Source: Notolepis coatsorum (Eukaryota; Chordata; Actinopteri; Aulopiformes; Paralepididae). Taken from it: a stretch of DNA of 64,000 bases. A model generated the notes under the pieces. That model was not told the DNA's origin. It worked only from the letters and a program-made list of their open reading frames with translations, and searched no databases. The position numbers and the translations under genes are program-made. Shown in pieces: positions 49,107 to 62,530 of this stretch; position 1 is the stretch's first letter; each line of letters opens with the position of its first letter. The stretch spans positions 17,121,237 through 17,185,236 of the forward strand of contig OZ020601.1 in the NCBI GenBank assembly GCA_963971535.1, written 5' to 3'.

Positions 49107-49682
49107 TATGTTTAACTTGTGAAATGAAAATATGTTTGATGATGCATATGAAGATAATGTTACAGATGTATTAGGTTGGTAGACAGTTTTACTTTAGAAA
49201 ATTAAGCGCTTTCAGCTATGATGCTTCATGGAGGTGGGACTGGCTTGGGAGTGGGGTTATATCTTTTAGCTCTTACATTGGTTGTCTGGTAAATTACAAT
49301 CACTACAACTGTAATGGAAACATTTTAGAATGATGAATATATTTGTCAGATTTAAACATTGAAATCATTGACTTTGTTATTGTTAGCATTCTTACCAATA
49401 TGATCCATCAATGAACACCATTTAATTTCTCGCGCCTGTTGTTTTGACTGCTGTTTGATTGGTTACACCTCTTGAATGATTAAGATCAGCAATTCTTTCT
49501 CAAACAGCAAGGCTGTTTTTTAACAACAATGCTATGCTGTATTCAGTAGTGTAATAGTATTCTATGAAGTTGTGTTGTATCTTCCTCTGATCGATATGTG
49601 CGTTATAATCATGAACAGAAACAGCCATAAGTGAAAATGATGTTCCTGTGTACAGCTCCCTGTCCTAACTGATTGAGTGGTC

Positions 49683-49898
49683 AAGACTATACTTTCAGGG
49701 ATCATTTCTATAGTTTCTGACTTGTGAAATGTGTTTCTAAGGTGTTTGGTTTTGCTAACCACGATGAAGAGATGCGATATTTCCTTCTGAGCGTGAAGAG
49801 GGCAGTGGGAAATGATTCAGTTCATATACTCTCTGTCATTGATGATCGTTCTTTGCTTCCTAGTGCTTCATTGAGGGAGGAAATATGTTCAGAGTGGC
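49683..49898 (+). ncRNA. U3 snoRNA gene, class B
   Basis: Class B, 216 nt. First copy with gatAtattagg downstream, which all class B copies from here to the right carry. Confidence 0.9.
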
Positions 49899-50474
49899 TA
49901 TGTGTAACTTGTGAAATGAAAATATGTTTGATGATGCATATGAAGATAATGTTACAGATATATTAGGTTGGTAGACAGTTTTACTTTAGAAAATTAAGCG
50001 CTTTCAGCTATGATGCTTCATGGAGGTGGGACTGGCTTGGGAGTGGGGTTATATCTTTTAGCTCTTACATTGGTTGTCTGGTAAATTACAATCACTACAA
50101 CTGTAATGGAAACATTTTAGAATGATGAATATATTTGTCAGATTTAAACATTGAAATCATTGACTTTGTTATTGTTAGCATTCTTACCAATATGATCCAT
50201 CAATGAACACCATTTAATTTCTCGCGCCTGTTGTTTTGACTGCTGTTTGATTGGTTACACCTCTTGAATGATTAAGATCAGCAATTCTTTCTCAAACAGC
50301 AAGGCTGTTTTTTAACAACAATGCTATGCTGTATTCAGTAGTGTAATAGTATTCTATGAAGTTGTGTTGTATCTTCCTCTGATCGATATGTGCGTTATAA
50401 TCATGAACAGAAACAGCCGTAAGTGAAGATGATGTTCCTGTGTACAGCTCCCTGTCCTAACTGATTGAGTGGTC

Positions 50475-50690
50475 AAGACTATACTTTCAGGGATCATTTC
50501 TATAGTTTCTGACTTGTGAAATGTGTTTCTAAGGTGTTTGGTTTTGCTAACCACGATGAAGAGATGCGATATTTCCTTCTGAGCGTGAAGAGGGCAGTGG
50601 GAAATGATTAAGTTCATATACTCACTGTCATTGATGATCGTTCTTTGCTTCCTAGTGCTTCATTGAGGGAGGAAATATGTTCAGAGTGGC
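50475..50690 (+). ncRNA. U3 snoRNA gene, class A
   Basis: Class A, 216 nt, no changes at diagnostic sites. Confidence 0.9.
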
Positions 50691-51266
50691 TATGTTTAAC
50701 TTGTGAAATGAAAATATGTTTGATGATGCATATGAAGATAATGTTACAGATGTATTAGGTTGGTAGACAGTTTTACTTTAGAAAATTAAGCGCTTTCAGC
50801 TATGATGCTTCATGGAGGTGGGACTGGCTTGGGAGTGGGGTTATATCTTTTAGCTCTTACATTGGTTGTCTGGTAAATTACAATCACTACAACTGTAATG
50901 GAAACATTTTAGAATGATGAATATATTTGTCAGATTTAAACATTGAAATCATTGACTTTGTTATTGTTAGCATTCTTACCAATATGATCCATCAATGAAC
51001 ACCATTTAATTTCTCGCGCCTGTTGTTTTGACTGCTGTTTGATTGGTTACACCTCTTGAATGATTAAGATCAGCAATTCTTTCTCAAACAGCAAGGCTGT
51101 TTTTTAACAACAATGCTATGCTGTATTCAGTAGTGTAATAGTATTCTATGAAGTTGTGTTGTATCTTCCTCTGATCGATATGTGCGTTATAATCATGAAC
51201 AGAAACAGCCTTAAGTGAAAATGATGTTCCTGTGTACAGCTCCCTGTCCTAACTGATTGAGTGGTC

Positions 51267-51482
51267 AAGACTATACTTTCAGGGATCATTTCTATAGTTT
51301 CTGACTTGTGAAATGTGTTTCTAAGGTGTTTGGTTTTGCTAACCACGATGAAGAGATGCGATATTTCCTTCTGAGCGTGAAGAGGGCAGTGGGAAATGAT
51401 TCAGTTCATATACTCTCTGTCATTGATGATCGTTCTTTGCTTCCTAGTGCTTCATTGAGGGAGGAAATATGTTCAGAGTGGC
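51267..51482 (+). ncRNA. U3 snoRNA gene, class B, third promoter version
   Basis: Class B, 216 nt, PSE region gccTTAAGTGAAAATG and downstream gatAtattagg. Confidence 0.9.
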
Positions 51483-52058
51483 TATGTGTAACTTGTGAAA
51501 TGAAAATATGTTTGATGATGCATATGAAGATAATGTTACAGATATATTAGGTTGGTAGACAGTTTTACTTTAGAAAATTAAGCGCTTTCAGCTATGATGC
51601 TTCATGGAGGTGGGACTGGCTTGGGAGTGGGGTTATATCTTTTAGCTCTTACATTGGTTGTCTGGTAAATTACAATCACTACAACTGTAATGGAAACATT
51701 TTAGAATGATGAATATATTTGTCAGATTTAAACATTGAAATCATTGACTTTGTTATTGTTAGCATTCTTACCAATATGATCCATCAATGAACACCATTTA
51801 ATTTCTCGCGCCTGTTGTTTTGACTGCTGTTTGATTGGTTACACCTCTTGAATGATTAAGATCAGCAATTCTTTCTCAAACAGCAAGGCTGTTTTTTAAC
51901 AACAATGCTATGCTGTATTCAGTAGTGTAATAGTATTCTATGAAGTTGTGTTGTATCTTCCTCTGATCGATATGTGCGTTATAATCATGAACAGAAACAG
52001 CCGTAAGTGAAGATGATGTTCCTGTGTACAGCTCCCTGTCCTAACTGATTGAGTGGTC

Positions 52059-52274
52059 AAGACTATACTTTCAGGGATCATTTCTATAGTTTCTGACTTG
52101 TGAAATGTGTTTCTAAGGTGTTTGGTTTTGCTAACCACGATGAAGAGATGCGATATTTCCTTCTGAGCGTGAAGAGGGCAGTGGGAAATGATTAAGTTCA
52201 TATACTCACTGTCATTGATGATCGTTCTTTGCTTCCTAGTGCTTCATTGAGGGAGGAAATATGTTCAGAGTGGC
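52059..52274 (+). ncRNA. U3 snoRNA gene, class A
   Basis: Class A, 216 nt, no changes at diagnostic sites. Confidence 0.9.
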
Positions 52275-52850
52275 TATGTTTAACTTGTGAAATGAAAATA
52301 TGTTTGATGATGCATATGAAGATAATGTTACAGATGTATTAGGTTGGTAGACAGTTTTACTTTAGAAAATTAAGCGCTTTCAGCTATGATGCTTCATGGA
52401 GGTGGGACTGGCTTGGGAGTGGGGTTATATCTTTTAGCTCTTACATTGGTTGTCTGGTAAATTACAATCACTACAACTGTAATGGAAACATTTTAGAATG
52501 ATGAATATATTTGTCAGATTTAAACATTGAAATCATTGACTTTGTTATTGTTAGCATTCTTACCAATATGATCCATCAATGAACACCATTTAATTTCTCG
52601 CGCCTGTTGTTTTGACTGCTGTTTGATTGGTTACACCTCTTGAATGATTAAGATCAGCAATTCTTTCTCAAACAGCAAGGCTGTTTTTTAACAACAATGC
52701 TATGCTGTATTCAGTAGTGTAATAGTATTCTATGAAGTTGTGTTGTATCTTCCTCTGATCGATATGTGCGTTATAATCATGAACAGAAACAGCCGTAAGT
52801 GAAGATGATGTTCCTGTGTACAGCTCCCTGTCCTAACTGATTGAGTGGTC

Positions 52851-53066
52851 AAGACTATACTTTCAGGGATCATTTCTATAGTTTCTGACTTGTGAAATGT
52901 GTTTCTAAGGTGTTTGGTTTTGCTAACCACGATGAAGAGATGCGATATTTCCTTCTGAGCGTGAAGAGGGCAGTGGGAAATGATTAAGTTCATATACTCA
53001 CTGTCATTGATGATCGTTCTTTGCTTCCTAGTGCTTCATTGAGGGAGGAAATATGTTCAGAGTGGC
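52851..53066 (+). ncRNA. U3 snoRNA gene, class A
   Basis: Class A, 216 nt; with the next unit it repeats the 50475-51482 pair after 2376 bp. Confidence 0.9.
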
Positions 53067-53642
53067 TATGTTTAACTTGTGAAATGAAAATATGTTTGAT
53101 GATGCATATGAAGATAATGTTACAGATGTATTAGGTTGGTAGACAGTTTTACTTTAGAAAATTAAGCGCTTTCAGCTATGATGCTTCATGGAGGTGGGAC
53201 TGGCTTGGGAGTGGGGTTATATCTTTTAGCTCTTACATTGGTTGTCTGGTAAATTACAATCACTACAACTGTAATGGAAACATTTTAGAATGATGAATAT
53301 ATTTGTCAGATTTAAACATTGAAATCATTGACTTTGTTATTGTTAGCATTCTTACCAATATGATCCATCAATGAACACCATTTAATTTCTCGCGCCTGTT
53401 GTTTTGACTGCTGTTTGATTGGTTACACCTCTTGAATGATTAAGATCAGCAATTCTTTCTCAAACAGCAAGGCTGTTTTTTAACAACAATGCTATGCTGT
53501 ATTCAGTAGTGTAATAGTATTCTATGAAGTTGTGTTGTATCTTCCTCTGATCGATATGTGCGTTATAATCATGAACAGAAACAGCCTTAAGTGAAAATGA
53601 TGTTCCTGTGTACAGCTCCCTGTCCTAACTGATTGAGTGGTC

Positions 53643-53858
53643 AAGACTATACTTTCAGGGATCATTTCTATAGTTTCTGACTTGTGAAATGTGTTTCTAA
53701 GGTGTTTGGTTTTGCTAACCACGATGAAGAGATGCGATATTTCCTTCTGAGCGTGAAGAGGGCAGTGGGAAATGATTCAGTTCATATACTCTCTGTCATT
53801 GATGATCGTTCTTTGCTTCCTAGTGCTTCATTGAGGGAGGAAATATGTTCAGAGTGGC
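53643..53858 (+). ncRNA. U3 snoRNA gene, class B, third promoter version
   Basis: Class B, 216 nt, PSE gccTTAAG version, gatAtattagg, and a private ttacttCagaa in the spacer. Confidence 0.9.
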
Positions 53859-54434
53859 TATGTGTAACTTGTGAAATGAAAATATGTTTGATGATGCATA
53901 TGAAGATAATGTTACAGATATATTAGGTTGGTAGACAGTTTTACTTCAGAAAATTAAGCGCTTTCAGCTATGATGCTTCATGGAGGTGGGACTGGCTTGG
54001 GAGTGGGGTTATATCTTTTAGCTCTTACATTGGTTGTCTGGTAAATTACAATCACTACAACTGTAATGGAAACATTTTAGAATGATGAATATATTTGTCA
54101 GATTTAAACATTGAAATCATTGACTTTGTTATTGTTAGCATTCTTACCAATATGATCCATCAATGAACACCATTTAATTTCTCGCGCCTGTTGTTTTGAC
54201 TGCTGTTTGATTGGTTACACCTCTTGAATGATTAAGATCAGCAATTCTTTCTCAAACAGCAAGGCTGTTTTTTAACAACAATGCTATGCTGTATTCAGTA
54301 GTGTAATAGTATTCTATGAAGTTGTGTTGTATCTTCTTCTGATCGATATGTGCGTTATAATCATGAACAGAAACAGCCATAAGTGAAAATGATGTTCCTG
54401 TGTACAGCTCCCTGTCCTAACTGATTGAGTGGTC

Positions 54435-54640
54435 AAGACTATACTTTCAGGGATCATTTCTATAGTTTCTGACTTGTGAAATGTGTTTCTAAGGTGTTTG
54501 GTTTTGCTAACCACGATGAAGAGATGCAATATTTCCTTCTGAGCGTGAAGAGGGCAGTGGGAAATGATTCAGTTCATATACTCTCTGTCATTGATGATCG
54601 TTCTTTGCTTCATTGAGGGAGGAAATATGTTCAGAGTGGC
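54435..54640 (+). ncRNA. U3 snoRNA gene, class Bd, T9 run downstream
   Basis: Class Bd, 206 nt. The 3' flank has gaaacaaa followed by nine Ts (54663-54671), one step longer than the T8 version. Upstream private cttcTtctgatc. Confidence 0.87.
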
Positions 54641-55216
54641 TATGTGTAACTTGTGAAACAAATTTTTTTTTGATGATGCATATGAAGATAATGTTACAGA
54701 TGTATTAGGTTGGTAGACAGTTTTACTTTAGAAAATTAAGCGCTTTCAGCTATGATGCTTCATGGAGGTGGGACTGGCTTGGGAGTGGGGTTATATCTTT
54801 TAGCTCTTACATTGGTTGTCTGGTAAATTACAATCACTACAACTGTAATGGAAACATTTTAGAATGATGAATATATTTGTCAGATTTAAACATTGAAATC
54901 ATTGACTTTGTTATTGTTAGCATTCTTACCAATATGATCCATCAATGAACACCATTTAATTTCTCGCGCCTGTTGTTTTGACTGCTGTTTGATTGGTTAC
55001 ACCTCTTGAATGATTAAGATCAGCAATTCTTTCTCAAACAGCAAGGCTGTTTTTTAACAACAATGCTATGCTGTATTCAGTAGTGTAATAGTATTCTATG
55101 AAGTTGTGTTGTATCTTCCTCTGATCGATATGTGCGTTATAATCATGAACAGAAACAGCCGTAAGTGAAGATGATGTTCCTGTGTACAGCTCCCTGTCCT
55201 AACTGATTGAGTGGTC

Positions 55217-55432
55217 AAGACTATACTTTCAGGGATCATTTCTATAGTTTCTGACTTGTGAAATGTGTTTCTAAGGTGTTTGGTTTTGCTAACCACGATG
55301 AAGAGATGCGATATTTCCTTCTGAGCGTGAAGAGGGCAGTGGGAAATGATTAAGTTCATATACTCACTGTCATTGATGATCGTTCTTTGCTTCCTAGTGC
55401 TTCATTGAGGGAGGAAATATGTTCAGAGTGGC
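55217..55432 (+). ncRNA. U3 snoRNA gene, class A
   Basis: Class A, 216 nt, between two T9 Bd units. Confidence 0.9.
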
Positions 55433-56008
55433 TATGTTTAACTTGTGAAATGAAAATATGTTTGATGATGCATATGAAGATAATGTTACAGATGTATTAG
55501 GTTGGTAGACAGTTTTACTTTAGAAAATTAAGCGCTTTCAGCTATGATGCTTCATGGAGGTGGGACTGGCTTGGGAGTGGGGTTATATCTTTTAGCTCTT
55601 ACATTGGTTGTCTGGTAAATTACAATCACTACAACTGTAATGGAAACATTTTAGAATGATGAATATATTTGTCAGATTTAAACATTGAAATCATTGACTT
55701 TGTTATTGTTAGCATTCTTACCAATATGATCCATCAATGAACACCATTTAATTTCTCGCGCCTGTTGTTTTGACTGCTGTTTGATTGGTTACACCTCTTG
55801 AATGATTAAGATCAGCAATTCTTTCTCAAACAGCAAGGCTGTTTTTTAACAACAATGCTATGCTGTATTCAGTAGTGTAATAGTATTCTATGAAGTTGTG
55901 TTGTATCTTCCTCTGATCGATATGTGCGTTATAATCATGAACAGAAACAGCCTTAAGTGAAAATGATGTTCCTGTGTACAGCTCCCTGTCCTAACTGATT
56001 GAGTGGTC

Positions 56009-56214
56009 AAGACTATACTTTCAGGGATCATTTCTATAGTTTCTGACTTGTGAAATGTGTTTCTAAGGTGTTTGGTTTTGCTAACCACGATGAAGAGATG
56101 CAATATTTCCTTCTGAGCGTGAAGAGGGCAGTGGGAAATGATTCAGTTCATATACTCTCTGTCATTGATGATCGTTCTTTGCTTCATTGAGGGAGGAAAT
56201 ATGTTCAGAGTGGC
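56009..56214 (+). ncRNA. U3 snoRNA gene, class Bd, T9 run downstream
   Basis: Class Bd, 206 nt, with the gccTTAAG promoter version and the T9 flank together, a combination found only here. Confidence 0.87.
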
Positions 56215-56790
56215 TATGTGTAACTTGTGAAACAAATTTTTTTTTGATGATGCATATGAAGATAATGTTACAGATGTATTAGGTTGGTAGACAGTTTTAC
56301 TTTAGAAAATTAAGCGCTTTCAGCTATGATGCTTCATGGAGGTGGGACTGGCTTGGGAGTGGGGTTATATCTTTTAGCTCTTACATTGGTTGTCTGGTAA
56401 ATTACAATCACTACAACTGTAATGGAAACATTTTAGAATGATGAATATATTTGTCAGATTTAAACATTGAAATCATTGACTTTGTTATTGTTAGCATTCT
56501 TACCAATATGATCCATCAATGAACACCATTTAATTTCTCGCGCCTGTTGTTTTGACTGCTGTTTGATTGGTTACACCTCTTGAATGATTAAGATCAGCAA
56601 TTCTTTCTCAAACAGCAAGGCTGTTTTTTAACAACAATGCTATGCTGTATTCAGTAGTGTAATAGTATTCTATGAAGTTGTGTTGTATCTTCCTCTGATC
56701 GATATGTGCGTTATAATCATGAACAGAAACAGCCTTAAGTGAAAATGATGTTCCTGTGTACAGCTCCCTGTCCTAACTGATTGAGTGGTC

Positions 56791-57006
56791 AAGACTATAC
56801 TTTCAGGGATCATTTCTATAGTTTCTGACTTGTGAAATGTGTTTCTAAGGTGTTTGGTTTTGCTAACCACGATGAAGAGATGCGATATTTCCTTCTGAGC
56901 GTGAAGAGGGCAGTGGGAAATGATTCAGTTCATATACTCTCTGTCATTGATGATCGTTCTTTGCTTCCTAGTGCTTCATTGAGGGAGGAAATATGTTCAG
57001 AGTGGC
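56791..57006 (+). ncRNA. U3 snoRNA gene, class B, third promoter version
   Basis: Class B, 216 nt, gccTTAAG promoter and gatAtattagg. Confidence 0.9.
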
Positions 57007-57582
57007 TATGTGTAACTTGTGAAATGAAAATATGTTTGATGATGCATATGAAGATAATGTTACAGATATATTAGGTTGGTAGACAGTTTTACTTTAGAAA
57101 ATTAAGCGCTTTCAGCTATGATGCTTCATGGAGGTGGGACTGGCTTGGGAGTGGGGTTATATCTTTTAGCTCTTACATTGGTTGTCTGGTAAATTACAAT
57201 CACTACAACTGTAATGGAAACATTTTAGAATGATGAATATATTTGTCAGATTTAAACATTGAAATCATTGACTTTGTTATTGTTAGCATTCTTACCAATA
57301 TGATCCATCAATGAACACCATTTAATTTCTCGCGCCTGTTGTTTTGACTGCTGTTTGATTGGTTACACCTCTTGAATGATTAAGATCAGCAATTCTTTCT
57401 CAAACAGCAAGGCTGTTTTTTAACAACAATGCTATGCTGTATTCAGTAGTGTAATAGTATTCTATGAAGTTGTGTTGTATCTTCCTCTGATCGATATGTG
57501 CGTTATAATCATGAACAGAAACAGCCGTAAGTGAAGATGATGTTCCTGTGTACAGCTCCCTGTCCTAACTGATTGAGTGGTC

Positions 57583-57798
57583 AAGACTATACTTTCAGGG
57601 ATCATTTCTATAGTTTCTGACTTGTGAAATGTGTTTCTAAGGTGTTTGGTTTTGCTAACCACGATGAAGAGATGCGATATTTCCTTCTGAGCGTGAAGAG
57701 GGCAGTGGGAAATGATTAAGTTCATATACTCACTGTCATTGATGATCGTTCTTTGCTTCCTAGTGCTTCATTGAGGGAGGAAATATGTTCAGAGTGGC
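57583..57798 (+). ncRNA. U3 snoRNA gene, class A
   Basis: Class A, 216 nt, no changes at diagnostic sites. Confidence 0.9.
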
Positions 57799-58374
57799 TA
57801 TGTTTAACTTGTGAAATGAAAATATGTTTGATGATGCATATGAAGATAATGTTACAGATGTATTAGGTTGGTAGACAGTTTTACTTTAGAAAATTAAGCG
57901 CTTTCAGCTATGATGCTTCATGGAGGTGGGACTGGCTTGGGAGTGGGGTTATATCTTTTAGCTCTTACATTGGTTGTCTGGTAAATTACAATCACTACAA
58001 CTGTAATGGAAACATTTTAGAATGATGAATATATTTGTCAGATTTAAACATTGAAATCATTGACTTTGTTATTGTTAGCATTCTTACCAATATGATCCAT
58101 CAATGAACACCATTTAATTTCTCGCGCCTGTTGTTTTGACTGCTGTTTGATTGGTTACACCTCTTGAATGATTAAGATCAGCAATTCTTTCTCAAACAGC
58201 AAGGCTGTTTTTTAACAACAATGCTATGCTGTATTCAGTAGTGTAATAGTATTCTATGAAGTTGTGTTGTATCTTCCTCTGATCGATATGTGCGTTATAA
58301 TCATGAACAGAAACAGCCATAAGTGAAAATGATGTTCCTGTGTACAGCTCCCTGTCCTAACTGATTGAGTGGTC

Positions 58375-58580
58375 AAGACTATACTTTCAGGGATCATTTC
58401 TATAGTTTCTGACTTGTGAAATGTGTTTCTAAGGTGTTTGGTTTTGCTAACCACGATGAAGAGATGCAATATTTCCTTCTGAGCGTGAAGAGGGCAGTGG
58501 GAAATGATTCAGTTCATATACTCTCTGTCATTGATGATCGTTCTTTGCTTCATTGAGGGAGGAAATATGTTCAGAGTGGC
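58375..58580 (+). ncRNA. U3 snoRNA gene, class Bd, T8 run downstream
   Basis: Class Bd, 206 nt, T8 flank and aattatttctc in the next spacer: the displaced third copy of the 2366-bp trimer. Confidence 0.87.
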
Positions 58581-59156
58581 TATGTGTAACTTGTGAAACG
58601 AAATTTTTTTTGATGATGCATATGAAGATAATGTTACAGATGTATTAGGTTGGTAGACAGTTTTACTTTAGAAAATTAAGCGCTTTCAGCTATGATGCTT
58701 CATGGAGGTGGGACTGGCTTGGGAGTGGGGTTATATCTTTTAGCTCTTACATTGGTTGTCTGGTAAATTACAATCACTACAACTGTAATGGAAACATTTT
58801 AGAATGATGAATATATTTGTCAGATTTAAACATTGAAATCATTGACTTTGTTATTGTTAGCATTCTTACCAATATGATCCATCAATGAACACCATTTAAT
58901 TTCTCGCGCCTGTTGTTTTGACTGCTGTTTGATTGGTTACACCTCTTGAATGATTAAGATCAGCAATTATTTCTCAAACAGCAAGGCTGTTTTTTAACAA
59001 CAATGCTATGCTGTATTCAGTAGTGTAATAGTATTCTATGAAGTTGTGTTGTATCTTCCTCTGATCGATATGTGCGTTATAATCATGAACAGAAACAGCC
59101 GTAAGTGAAGATGATGTTCCTGTGTACAGCTCCCTGTCCTAACTGATTGAGTGGTC

Positions 59157-59372
59157 AAGACTATACTTTCAGGGATCATTTCTATAGTTTCTGACTTGTG
59201 AAATGTGTTTCTAAGGTGTTTGGTTTTGCTAACCACGATGAAGAGATGCGATATTTCCTTCTGAGCGTGAAGAGGGCAGTGGGAAATGATTAAGTTCATA
59301 TACTCACTGTCATTGATGATCGTTCTTTGCTTCCTAGTGCTTCATTGAGGGAGGAAATATGTTCAGAGTGGC
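59157..59372 (+). ncRNA. U3 snoRNA gene, class A
   Basis: Class A, 216 nt; preceded by the aattatttctc spacer. Confidence 0.9.
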
Positions 59373-59948
59373 TATGTTTAACTTGTGAAATGAAAATATG
59401 TTTGATGATGCATATGAAGATAATGTTACAGATGTATTAGGTTGGTAGACAGTTTTACTTTAGAAAATTAAGCGCTTTCAGCTATGATGCTTCATGGAGG
59501 TGGGACTGGCTTGGGAGTGGGGTTATATCTTTTAGCTCTTACATTGGTTGTCTGGTAAATTACAATCACTACAACTGTAATGGAAACATTTTAGAATGAT
59601 GAATATATTTGTCAGATTTAAACATTGAAATCATTGACTTTGTTATTGTTAGCATTCTTACCAATATGATCCATCAATGAACACCATTTAATTTCTCGCG
59701 CCTGTTGTTTTGACTGCTGTTTGATTGGTTACACCTCTTGAATGATTAAGATCAGCAATTCTTTCTCAAACAGCAAGGCTGTTTTTTAACAACAATGCTA
59801 TGCTGTATTCAGTAGTGTAATAGTATTCTATGAAGTTGTGTTGTATCTTCCTCTGATCGATATGTGCGTTATAATCATGAACAGAAACAGCCGTAAGTGA
59901 AGATGATGTTCCTGTGTACAGCTCCCTGTCCTAACTGATTGAGTGGTC

Positions 59949-60164
59949 AAGACTATACTTTCAGGGATCATTTCTATAGTTTCTGACTTGTGAAATGTGT
60001 TTCTAAGGTGTTTGGTTTTGCTAACCACGATGAAGAGATGCGATATTTCCTTCTGAGCGTGAAGAGGGCAGTGGGAAATGATTAAGTTCATATACTCACT
60101 GTCATTGATGATCGTTCTTTGCTTCCTAGTGCTTCATTGAGGGAGGAAATATGTTCAGAGTGGC
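59949..60164 (+). ncRNA. U3 snoRNA gene, class A
   Basis: Class A, 216 nt, no changes at diagnostic sites. Confidence 0.9.
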
Positions 60165-60740
60165 TATGTTTAACTTGTGAAATGAAAATATGTTTGATGA
60201 TGCATATGAAGATAATGTTACAGATGTATTAGGTTGGTAGACAGTTTTACTTTAGAAAATTAAGCGCTTTCAGCTATGATGCTTCATGGAGGTGGGACTG
60301 GCTTGGGAGTGGGGTTATATCTTTTAGCTCTTACATTGGTTGTCTGGTAAATTACAATCACTACAACTGTAATGGAAACATTTTAGAATGATGAATATAT
60401 TTGTCAGATTTAAACATTGAAATCATTGACTTTGTTATTGTTAGCATTCTTACCAATATGATCCATCAATGAACACCATTTAATTTCTCGCGCCTGTTGT
60501 TTTGACTGCTGTTTGATTGGTTACACCTCTTGAATGATTAAGATCAGCAATTCTTTCTCAAACAGCAAGGCTGTTTTTTAACAACAATGCTATGCTGTAT
60601 TCAGTAGTGTAATAGTATTCTATGAAGTTGTGTTGTATCTTCCTCTGATCGATATGTGCGTTATAATCATGAACAGAAACAGCCATAAGTGAAAATGATG
60701 TTCCTGTGTACAGCTCCCTGTCCTAACTGATTGAGTGGTC

Positions 60741-60956
60741 AAGACTATACTTTCAGGGATCATTTCTATAGTTTCTGACTTGTGAAATGTGTTTCTAAGG
60801 TGTTTGGTTTTGCTAACCACGATGAAGAGATGCGATATTTCCTTCTGAGCGTGAAGAGGGCAGTGGGAAATGATTCAGTTCATATACTCTCTGTCATTGA
60901 TGATCGTTCTTTGCTTCCTAGTGCTTCATTGAGGGAGGAAATATGTTCAGAGTGGC
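60741..60956 (+). ncRNA. U3 snoRNA gene, class B
   Basis: Class B, 216 nt, gccATAAG promoter with gatAtattagg downstream, as at 49683. Confidence 0.9.
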
Positions 60957-61532
60957 TATGTGTAACTTGTGAAATGAAAATATGTTTGATGATGCATATG
61001 AAGATAATGTTACAGATATATTAGGTTGGTAGACAGTTTTACTTTAGAAAATTAAGCGCTTTCAGCTATGATGCTTCATGGAGGTGGGACTGGCTTGGGA
61101 GTGGGGTTATATCTTTTAGCTCTTACATTGGTTGTCTGGTAAATTACAATCACTACAACTGTAATGGAAACATTTTAGAATGATGAATATATTTGTCAGA
61201 TTTAAACATTGAAATCATTGACTTTGTTATTGTTAGCATTCTTACCAATATGATCCATCAATGAACACCATTTAATTTCTCGCGCCTGTTGTTTTGACTG
61301 CTGTTTGATTGGTTACACCTCTTGAATGATTAAGATCAGCAATTCTTTCTCAAACAGCAAGGCTGTTTTTTAACAACAATGCTATGCTGTATTCAGTAGT
61401 GTAATAGTATTCTATGAAGTTGTGTTGTATCTTCCTCTGATCGATATGTGCGTTATAATCATGAACAGAAACAGCCGTAAGTGAAGATGATGTTCCTGTG
61501 TACAGCTCCCTGTCCTAACTGATTGAGTGGTC

Positions 61533-61738
61533 AAGACTATACTTTCAGGGATCATTTCTATAGTTTCTGACTTGTGAAATGTGTTTCTAAGGTGTTTGGT
61601 TTTGCTAACCACGATGAAGAGATGCGATATTTCCTTCTGAGCGTGAAGAGGGCAGTGGGAAATGATTAAGTTCATATACTCACTGTCATTGATGATCGTT
61701 CTTTGCTTCATTGAGGGAGGAAATATGTTCAGAGTGGC
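61533..61738 (+). ncRNA. U3 snoRNA gene, class Ad
   Basis: 206 nt, class A with the 10-nt deletion and the class A flank tgtttaac, as at 44169. Confidence 0.88.
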
Positions 61739-62314
61739 TATGTTTAACTTGTGAAATGAAAATATGTTTGATGATGCATATGAAGATAATGTTACAGATG
61801 TATTAGGTTGGTAGACAGTTTTACTTTAGAAAATTAAGCGCTTTCAGCTATGATGCTTCATGGAGGTGGGACTGGCTTGGGAGTGGGGTTATATCTTTTA
61901 GCTCTTACATTGGTTGTCTGGTAAATTACAATCACTACAACTGTAATGGAAACATTTTAGAATGATGAATATATTTGTCAGATTTAAACATTGAAATCAT
62001 TGACTTTGTTATTGTTAGCATTCTTACCAATATGATCCATCAATGAACACCATTTAATTTCTCGCGCCTGTTGTTTTGACTGCTGTTTGATTGGTTACAC
62101 CTCTTGAATGATTAAGATCAGCAATTCTTTCTCAAACAGCAAGGCTGTTTTTTAACAACAATGCTATGCTGTATTCAGTAGTGTAATAGTATTCTATGAA
62201 GTTGTGTTGTATCTTCCTCTGATCGATATGTGCGTTATAATCATGAACAGAAACAGCCTTAAGTGAAAATGATGTTCCTGTGTACAGCTCCCTGTCCTAA
62301 CTGATTGAGTGGTC

Positions 62315-62530
62315 AAGACTATACTTTCAGGGATCATTTCTATAGTTTCTGACTTGTGAAATGTGTTTCTAAGGTGTTTGGTTTTGCTAACCACGATGAA
62401 GAGATGCGATATTTCCTTCTGAGCGTGAAGAGGGCAGTGGGAAATGATTCAGTTCATATACTCTCTGTCATTGATGATCGTTCTTTGCTTCCTAGTGCTT
62501 CATTGAGGGAGGAAATATGTTCAGAGTGGC
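62315..62530 (+). ncRNA. U3 snoRNA gene, class B, third promoter version
   Basis: Class B, 216 nt, gccTTAAG promoter and gatAtattagg. Confidence 0.9.

Larger units (their letters stand above)
44951..49682 (+). repeat. Higher-order repeat: two 2366-bp trimers
   Basis: Two blocks at U3 starts 44951 and 47317, each ordered Bd, A, A. Shared private markers are an eight-T run downstream of the Bd U3 (starting at 45180 and 47546) and aattatttctc in the next spacer (about 45541 and 47909). A third copy with both markers lies apart at 58375-60740. Confidence 0.88.
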
